Below, piece by piece: positions 57,701 to 64,000 of a stretch of 64,000 bases of DNA. The stretch is from Okapia johnstoni (taxonomy: Eukaryota; Chordata; Mammalia; Artiodactyla; Giraffidae). Position numbers and translations under genes: made by a program. Each line of letters begins with the position of its first letter. The stretch's first letter is position 1. The notes beneath the pieces are model-generated. The model saw nothing but the letters and a program-made list of their open reading frames with translations, made no database searches and was not told the origin of the DNA. Location: positions 7,110,001 to 7,174,000 of the forward strand of contig JAGTYA010000026.1 of NCBI GenBank assembly GCA_024291935.2, given 5' to 3'.

Positions 57701-60700
57701 TAGCTGGGTGACAGACTCCAAGCATCAGGGCCTCAGACAAGAGCCTGCGTCCGAGGGGGATGCTCAGAATGGAGCTCTTCCACGAGGAGGGGCTGCTGTT
57801 CCCCACGGGGCACTGGGTGTGACAGATGGTCTGTTCTATCACACGACCACCTCGAGGGGCTCAGGACATGCTTTCTCCCAGCTCCGCATCATGTTCTACT
57901 GAGAGAGGAAGAGGACGACCAGTAGAAAAAGGGAAGACAAGACAGAGATTCTAGAAAATCAGGAAAGACAAGGATGTGACTAGAAATCCTCAGAGCCCAG
58001 ATGGCACAGTGGTAAAGAATCTACCTGCGATGTAGGAGACCCGGGTTCGATCCCTGGGTTGGGAAGATCCCCTGAAGAAGGGAATGGCAACCCACTCCAG
58101 TATTCTTGTCTGGAGAATTCCATGGACAGAGGAACCTGGGGCGCTGAAGTCCATGGGTTTGCAGAGTCGGACACGGCTGAAAGACTGATACACCTTCACT
58201 TTCCTCAGAGCCAGAGCTGAAGCCGAAATTCTGACTCTTCACAGTAGGTGAACAGATGTGCCTTTTAGGTGTCCCGTTGCCTCCCTGACTGGGGGCTCTT
58301 CCCTCGGGAGGGACCAGGCAGGCAGAGTGGATCCGGGAGGGGGAGACACAGTGGGTTCTCCCAGAGCCCATGCCCATTCCCTGCCCCTCCACCTCACACA
58401 GGGAATCAGTGCTGGTTTTTATTCCTCAGCCAACTGTCTGACAAACATGAAAGAAATATCTAACAGCAACAGTAAAAGCAGAGATGACAGATCTTTCCTC
58501 TGGTGGAGGGTTATAACACAGAAGTGAAGAAAAACCCCGTAACCCTAGGGGCCGACGCTTTATCCTCTCCAGCCACACAAGAGAAGAAAAGGGAAAAACC
58601 CATCTCCTTGATTCTCTTGCTGTCCTTGGCAGAGGGGCCTATGGTGGAAGGTGTTATTCTGGAGGCATGTCTAACATCCACTGGGTTTCTCTGGTGGCTC
58701 AGGGGTAAAGAACCCACTTGCCAAGCAGGAGATTCAGGTTCAATCCCTGTGCATGCTCAGTTGCTCAGTCGTGTCCGACTCTTTGTGACCCCATGGACCG
58801 TAGCCCGCTAGTGTCTATGGATTTCCCAGGCAAGAATACTAGAGCGGGTTGCCATTTCCTATTCCAGGGGATCTTCCCCACCCAGGGATTGAACCTGTTT
58901 CTCTTGCGTCTCTAGTATTCTTGCCTGGAGAATCCCATGGACAGAGGAGCCAGGCAGGCTACAGTCCATGGGATCACAAGAGTCGTTAAAAACTTAGCTA
59001 CTAATCTACAAACAACACTCACCACTAGCTCTCACTTCTAGCGCCCTCTCTTGCTTTAAGACGAGATGGCTTCCCAAAGGTGGGTACCACAGTACCCACC
59101 TGTGCAGATATAGGGACATGGCTGCCTCTCATGTGGGATAAAGGTGCTGATGATGTTCATACACATGCCACTTGTTTATCGTGCCTGCTCAAAGCGTGAG
59201 CCGACACTTCTGCAGTGGAAAATCTGAACTTTGAGACCAAAGGTACTCTGCAAATTAGCTACTGCCCCTTTGCCACTGAAAAGTTCCCTGTGATTATCCA
59301 AGACTACTAATTTGGGTGCTGAAGCCTGGCAAACGGGCCGGGGCAGGGGGGTGACCTGGAGGGGACAGTGTGTATTTCAGATCCCCGGGGCTCAGTCTGT
59401 GATGGACACAGAGCAGAGGTGCAGCCGGCAGCTGTTAAGATGTGGACTTGCTGTTTCCTTACAGGAGCTGGCAGAGTAACAGTTAAGGAGGAAACGGGCC
59501 TCCTGCTCTGGGTTATACACGGGTTGTAGGGGGAGGGATCCGAGAGAAAATTCCAACTATGCTGAGCATTGCACAACTTCACACATCATGGTGGGCCGGG
59601 CCTCGCAGCAGCCGCTCCCTCAAGCTCCGGGGCTCTGCTGGGCTCCCAGGAGGGAGGCACTGCTTCCTCACGGGCTCTAGTTTTCACTGATAAATGGGTT
59701 CAATGCTCTGCGTTGCTGACCTCTCAGAGTAAAAATAAATCCCCCCAAAGAGGGCCATTTTTATACTGTTTGGGGAGGGTGGGCAGCCCCTCTCCCCGAG
59801 GCGCACTCTGGCTGCAGATGAAAGTGCCTGGTGGTGCTGGGAGCTCACCCCCAGGGCAACAATGCCCGGTCTGTTCTTTGTTTGTGGCACTGCTGTCAAT
59901 AGCACATGGGGTGAGGAACCAAAAACAGAACCCCATCTCAAATGGAAAGCACCCGGCTGGCGTGCGAGGCGGTCCCCGCCTAACCCGGGGGGACCCGAGG
60001 GCTGACAAAACAGGGACACCAGGCCTGCCCCTGTTTTTCAGAGATTTATCTCCTGAGGAGCCTCCAGGTCTCACAAACTCATTCAGGGTCCCGACAACCC
60101 TGGGGGAGCAGAGGGAAGACACCTGTCCTGTCACTTGGAGTAGGAGAGGGAGAAGGGAGCGGCAGGCCCAGCTGCAGGCTGTCACACCGCACGATTCGAG
60201 CCCCCCGACTCTGGGGCTGGTTGGGGTTTTCCCACAGTCCGAGAGGCCTACGCTGCTAGGACAAGAAGGTAGAATGACAGCTAATCATTGCTGGGATCAG
60301 TTCTCACCGCCAAGGGCAGAAGACTATACATCTTGTTTCAAAAACCACCCTTGTTCCAGACATATTTTACACTTAGCCTCAGGAATGTTTGTTTTTGATG
60401 AGCTCAGCTCCTGGCAGACAGATCCCAGGAGGAGGAGATCCACCATCAAGACAGCTTCTCTCGAACCCGGGCACTGGAGGGAAGCGACAGGAAATGGGGG
60501 TGTCGGCTTCCAGAAAAACTTTCTACTTCTGGCTTAGGCTCTTCCTGGAATAGCGGCTTTTCTCTCAAATTAGAACTGCCCAGCCCTCATCACCGCTATG
60601 ACCTTTCCCAGTCCCATCCCTCCAGTCCGTGGCAAGGATTCAAAATCCCCACCCTCATGCGTACCCACCCACGTGCGAGCCGTCGCGGGGCGCCCATGAA

Positions 60701-63215
60701 ACCAGGGAAGCACTGACTCGGGGAAGGACTTGGGCTCACCCCCAACTCTCACTCACAGGAGATGTTAGGCCCCCCAGGACTCTGTGCTGTGAGCCATCAA
60801 ACACTCCCCAGCCCCACCCTGGGAAGATTCCCAGGGAACATGAATTTCTACAAAAGGGAGTGAGAAAAGGAAGGAAGTAGGGAAAGAGCCAGGGAAAAGC
60901 CAAAGTCTGGGCAGCCTTGGCCTTTCAAGTGTGTTTATCTTTGTGTTTTACAAAGATGCCTCTTCATTCAGGGTTGGCGCGCTTGAAGTTCAAGGGTTCT
61001 ATCTGATCTCTGCAGTTCAAAAGGATATAGGGATGGGAACTACCATGACTTTTGAACGGTTTCAGTTTCTTAACGGGAAGCCCTGGAGAAACTCAGGAAG
61101 TATAAGGGTCTGCCCAGTATTTTGAATGCTGACCTTCGTGTTCCTTCGATAATTGTTCGGAGACATTGCTTGAAAACATCTTCAAATGAGCTTGTCAGCA
61201 GACAGCTCTGCAAGAAAAGAAAGGAGATTTACAGAGTGAACGTTTGGTGTCTGTTCACTTATTGAGCGCTGGTTAGATGACCCTGGAGGCAGATGCTGGG
61301 TGAGGAGCTGAAGGAGATGCAAAGATACCCAAGACAAGGGTCTTTGTCCTTTTGAGAGCTGAGTCTAGTTGGGAGCAGGCAAGGAGGTTGGGGAAGAATC
61401 AGTCCTGAAAGTGAGCCGAGGGGAGGAGTAGGAAGAAGAGAGCTTTGAAGCCTTTGCTGTGGCTGGTAAACCTCCTGAGAGGGCTTCCCTGCTGGCTCAG
61501 TGGTAAAGAATTCATCTGCCAATGCAGGAGATCCCTGGTCTGGGAAGATCCCCCATGCCGAGGAGCAACTGAGCCCATGTGCCACCACTACTGAGCCTGT
61601 GCTTCCGAGTCCAGGAACTGCAACGACTGAGCCCATGTGCCGCAACCACTGAAGCCTGCGTGCCCTCGAGTCCGTGCTCTGCAATAAGAGAAGCCGCTGC
61701 AACTGAGGAGTAGCCCCCGCTTGCCCCAACTAGAGAGAAGCTCGCACTGCAACGAAGACCCAGCAGTCAAAAATTAAAAAAAACAAAACAAAGAAACCCC
61801 TCCTGAGACAAAAGGAGGTGCTGTCTCCAGGAGGGCCACTTGCGTTTTAAGTTCAAAGGACAGTTACACTCAGGGCCTGGAGCTGTCGCAGCCAGGAAAG
61901 GGCTTTCACAGGCACAGCTCCGGGACCATGGGCACCTCCCCCACCCTCTTGTCCCAGAGCCACAGTTGAACACGAAGGGGACCAGGACTCAGATATTTGG
62001 ATCCCCTCCCCCACCCGCCCCAGCTTCCAGATGGCTCTGTATTCTGGTGAAATGAAGCCTTCACAGTCAGTACCTTTTTAAACTTGCCCTGCAATAATGT
62101 TTTTCTGATCAGCCACAGGGATTCATTTAGGCTGTTTCAGATGCAGGATAAACTCCAAGAGATGAAAGTAACAGGCCTCGACTGAATGTGAGTACCCGGT
62201 CTCTCCCTGACTCCAGCCCCAGTCACTTACCTCAACCTGTTCATGCTTAGCATCCAGGAAAGGTCCAAACTGCAGATCAGCCCGAAGTGGAGAAACAAAG
62301 GTACCAAAAGAACACATTAGAATTGCACGTGCCTCTGAGTACCCTCACATGCCCAATTCTAGCAGTTCTCTGCCCAGGGTCCATCTCTCCCTCCAAGGCT
62401 GCCTGTACAGCCTGGGACAGGTGGCAGGTGGGTGGGAGTGGGATGGTACCCAGCCAACATCACAGGCAGGACACAACCTCCTAGATGGAGAGGGCTACTG
62501 GGCCCTGTCACTAGCTGCTTTGCCTCCTATAATACTGGGCTTTTTTCCCCCCTTCAACCCAGAAAGGGCAATCTACCTCCATGAAGCAGTACTCGGAGCT
62601 TTCAAAAGAGATGAGTTCACAAATGGGAGTAATTAGACAAGAGGTGAAATACTGAAAAATCAACGCAGGTGGCAAAACACCTTGGGCTTTTTGATTAAGA
62701 CTATGCACACAAGGGGACTTCCCTGGTGGGCCAGTGGCTAAGCCTCTGCTCCCAGTGCAGGGGGCCCGAGTTCTGTCCCTGGTCAGGGAACTAGATCTCA
62801 CATGCCACAGCTAAAGATCTTGCATGCGGCAATGAAGATCAAAGACCCCACGCACCACAAGTAAGACCTGGTGAAGCCAAATAAATAAATATTAAAACAA
62901 ACAAAAACCATGCACACATTGCCAAAGATGGAGACCAAGAACTCAAAAATACTTTTAAGAAGGAGGAGAGTTTGACACTCTTCCTAAAAATTTACAACCT
63001 CATCAGACCTTTTTCTAAGATTACCCCCCATCCCCCAACTGTTCTCCCTTTGGTGCCTCCCTGGGTGAACTGTCCCCGGAGGGGCCCTACCAGGATGCAG
63101 ATGTCCGGTCGGTCCCGGTTGATGACGGTGATCAGGTCGAGCAGGGGGTCAAAGGTGATGCTGTCAGACGTGGTGTACGGCCCACAGGCCACCAGGACCA
63201 TGAACTGCTCGGAAT
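54616..63215 (-). CDS. POLA2: DNA polymerase alpha subunit B, C-terminal part (last eight exons)
   Basis: Eight in-phase exons encode the last 262 or so of about 598 residues. Exons (minus strand): 63215-63091, 62269-62231, 61207-61134, 57634-57526, 57271-57165, 56335-56276, 55639-55513, 54765-54616. They cover most of the inactive phosphoesterase-like domain (MVLVACGPYTTSDS, GPFLDAKHEQVE, FIPSLRDVHHEPVYPQPP) and the end (ELRYFVK, then DILGCICVNPGRLTKGQVGG). POLA2 holds the catalytic subunit and primase together and recruits the complex to replication origins in the nucleus. The upstream exons lie beyond the right edge, so the gene is cut by the window and not by mutation. All observed splice sites are GT-AG and no frame break is seen. 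Confidence 0.96.
55135..55218. repeat. 42-bp tandem duplication in the last POLA2 intron
   Basis: Two adjacent copies (55135-55176, 55177-55218) beginning CATCTCGGAATTCGGGGAGG differ at only about two positions. Confidence 0.9.
55513..55639 (-). CDS. POLA2: POLA2 exon
   Basis: 127 nt between TCTCTGTAG and GTGGGT. It encodes YYPLYPPQEDVSIDYENFYL, then the conserved AQLPVTPDVFIAPSELRY and FVK. Confidence 0.95.
55815..56185 (-). mobile_element. BovB 3'-end fragment fused to a Bov-A-like tail
   Basis: TTGTTGTTCAGTCACTAAAT and ATGCCATCCAACCCTCTTAT are BovB in reverse. From about 56138 the sequence switches to a forward Bov-A tail (GTTGGACACGACTGAGCAAC). It lies in a POLA2 intron. Confidence 0.8.
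56276..56335 (-). CDS. POLA2: POLA2 exon
   Basis: 60 nt between CTTCTGCAG and GTGAGC. It encodes SSGTSDRFSRILKHILTQR with split codons on both sides. Phase agrees with both neighbours. Confidence 0.95.
57165..57271 (-). CDS. POLA2: POLA2 exon
   Basis: 107 nt between TCGTTCCAG and GTGAGA. It encodes VQLVSEPCTLSINGVIFGLT and then STDLLFHMGAEEIS. Confidence 0.95.
57526..57634 (-). CDS. POLA2: POLA2 exon
   Basis: 109 nt between GCAAACCAG and GTACGC. It encodes SGSHLIFIPSLRDVHHEPVY, then PQPPFSCSDLLREDKK. It follows a 3.5-kb intron that contains two SINE loci. Confidence 0.95.
57990..58202 (+). mobile_element. Bov-A SINE in POLA2 intron
   Basis: CAGAGCCCAGATGGCACAGT, GGGTTCGATCCCTGGGTTGG and GTCGGACACGGCTGAAAGAC. 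Confidence 0.87.
58685..59005 (+). mobile_element. Bov-A SINE interrupted by a reverse Bov-A SINE
   Basis: Forward head 58685-58748 (TTTCTCTGGTGGCTCAGGGG, GGTTCAATCCCTG). Reverse copy 58749-58912 (CAGTTGCTCAGTCGTGTCCG, GGGATTGAACC). Forward tail 58913-59005 (GTATTCTTGCCTGGAGAATC). A short part of the host is missing at the junction. Confidence 0.82.
59010..61130. other. Unique sequence in POLA2 intron
   Basis: No repeat or RNA gene is recognised. A 322-codon forward frame (59569-60537) starts at TTG and looks like chance. Confidence 0.45.
61134..61207 (-). CDS. POLA2: POLA2 exon
   Basis: 74 nt between TTCTTGCAG and GTCAGC, the latter a weak donor. It encodes CLLTSSFEDVFKQCLRTI followed by IEGTR. 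Confidence 0.94.
61483..61790 (+). mobile_element. CHR-type SINE, long form, in POLA2 intron
   Basis: GGGCTTCCCTGCTGGCTCAG, GAGGAGCAACTGAGCCCATG and GAGTAGCCCCCGCTTGCCCC. It is one of the fullest CHR copies here, with the tail near 61785. Confidence 0.85.
62231..62269 (-). CDS. POLA2: POLA2 small exon, 13 codons
   Basis: 39 nt, phase 0 on both sides, between GATCTGCAG and GTAAGTG. It encodes FGPFLDAKHEQVE, a conserved POLA2 block. Skipping it would keep the frame. Confidence 0.94.
62710..62910 (+). mobile_element. CHR-type SINE in POLA2 intron
   Basis: GGGACTTCCCTGGTGGGCCA, CCCTGGTCAGGGAACTAGAT and an AAATAAATAAATATT tail. Confidence 0.85.
63091..63215 (-). CDS. POLA2: POLA2 exon: start of phosphoesterase-like domain
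   Basis: 125 nt between CGGCTTAG and GTAGGG. It encodes SEQFMVLVACGPYTTSDSIT and then DPLLDLITVINRDRPDICIL. It is the most upstream POLA2 exon in the window. Confidence 0.95.
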
Positions 63216-63514
63216 CTAAGCCGGAAAGGATTGTTAAGGTGTTGATGAGAAGATGCTGGGGTGGTGGGAGAAAGGACAATGAGGGCAAGATGCCTCGGGA
63301 CTCAATTAAGAGTCTCACCTGTGCAACTCTGGGGCCTGAAAGGAAAAAGACCTCACCCTGCCCTCAAAGAGCCCTCCATGAGCTGCACAGACAGGCAAGT
63401 GTGCAAGCAACCAGAACTCCAGGGACATTTACCAACAGAGTGTGGACGAGGGGAGGAAAGTGGCAGTCACGAGAGAATTGATCAAAGTGGCATTTGCTTA
63501 CATGGTTTTCCCCT

Positions 63515-63945
63515 TAATTTTTTTTTTGGTGGTAAAATACGTATAACACAAAACTCAACTTTCTTTTGGGAGGGGGGCAGTGCTGCATGGTTTTCGGGAT
63601 CTTAGTTTCCTGACTAGGGATCAAACCTGTGCCCTCAGCAGTGAAAACTCGGAGTCCTAACCACTGGACCACCAGGGAAATTCCTCCTGATCATAACCAT
63701 GTTTAAGTCAACATTTCAGTGGTATTAGATAAATCCATAATGTTGTGCAATTGTCACCACCTTCCGCCTCCACAACTCTCTCCATCTTGTAAAACTGAAA
63801 CTCTGTAACCCATTAAATACTAACTCCCTGCTCCCCCTCCCCCAGTCCCTGGCAACCACCTCTATGATTCTGACGCCTCTAGGAACCTCATCTAAGGGGA
63901 ATCAGATGGTATTTGTCTTTTTGTGACTTTGCTTACACTTGAGAG
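63515..63945 (-). mobile_element. L1M 3'UTR fragment, reverse, split by a CHR SINE
   Basis: GGTGGTAAAATACGTATAAC, TGTTGTGCAATTGTCACCAC and AAACTGAAACTCTGTAACCC are L1 3'UTR in reverse. A CHR SINE occupies about 63560-63688 (GGATCTTAGTTTCCTGACTA, ACTGGACCACCAGGGAAATT). Confidence 0.82.
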
Positions 63946-64000
63946 TCGAGTTTTTCAGGAGCCAGGGCAAGGCGGGGTCCCCGACAGCACTGAGGTTTGA

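Noticed and set aside
59569..60537. 322-codon plus-strand frame in a POLA2 intron
   Set aside because: It begins at TTG, shows no recognisable domain, and overlaps long frames on the other strand. A chance frame is more likely than a nested gene.
63946..64000. Possible next upstream POLA2 exon at the right edge
   Set aside because: The reverse strand is open but does not match the expected POLA2 block before the 63215 exon and lacks a donor in the right phase.

Overview
The window is nuclear DNA from a ruminant, almost certainly a bovid such as cattle, sheep or goat. It carries BovB (RTE-type) LINE sequence with a reverse transcriptase YADD motif, many Bov-tA/Bov-A and ART2A SINEs (several fused to the BovB-like tail), and many tRNA-Glu-derived CHR-type SINEs. 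Older mammalian L1, L2, MIR, MaLR and hAT remnants lie beneath them. The genes are typical mammalian ones with GT-AG introns and CpG-island promoters. Nothing here is prokaryotic. The species cannot be fixed from the sequence alone.

Four protein genes are recognised, all on the minus strand, in the order TIGD3 - DPF2 - CDC42EP2 - POLA2 from left to right. This is the reverse complement of the human 11q13 order POLA2 - CDC42EP2 - DPF2 - TIGD3, so synteny is intact. TIGD3 (coding 6300-7715, a single coding exon) is a domesticated pogo/Tigger transposase. DPF2 (13130-24550, 11 coding exons summing to exactly 391 codons plus stop) is a BAF chromatin-remodelling subunit, and an optional 42-nt exon is visible. 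CDC42EP2 (33908-34540, 210 aa in one coding exon, with a distant non-coding first exon) is a Cdc42 effector. POLA2 (last eight coding exons, 54616-63215) is the B subunit of DNA polymerase alpha-primase; its 5' part lies beyond the right edge.

Region by region: 1-5.9 kb is repeat-rich intergenic DNA with an L1 tail, a 1.65-kb BovB and SINEs. 5.9-9.1 kb holds TIGD3 and its CpG-island promoter. 9.2-10.3 kb holds two solo LTRs, one inserted inside the other in opposite orientation. 11.9-24.8 kb is DPF2 with a CpG-island promoter at 23.8-24.8 kb. 24.9-33.4 kb is intergenic repeats. 33.4-39.5 kb is CDC42EP2 with its CpG island at 38.4-39.7 kb. 40-54.3 kb is intergenic SINE/LINE/MIR DNA. 54.3-64 kb is the 3' half of POLA2.

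The four genes do not form a pathway. They are separate transcription units sharing orientation, each with its own polyadenylation signal. I found no undescribed gene system. The points most worth a second look are the DPF2 cassette exon that splits a zinc-ligand cysteine pair, the loss of every catalytic aspartate in TIGD3, the LTR-in-LTR insertion, a C17 tract beside a DPF2 splice donor, a SINE-derived GU-rich element at the TIGD3 poly(A) site, and two SINEs inserted at the same position of two separate L1 copies.
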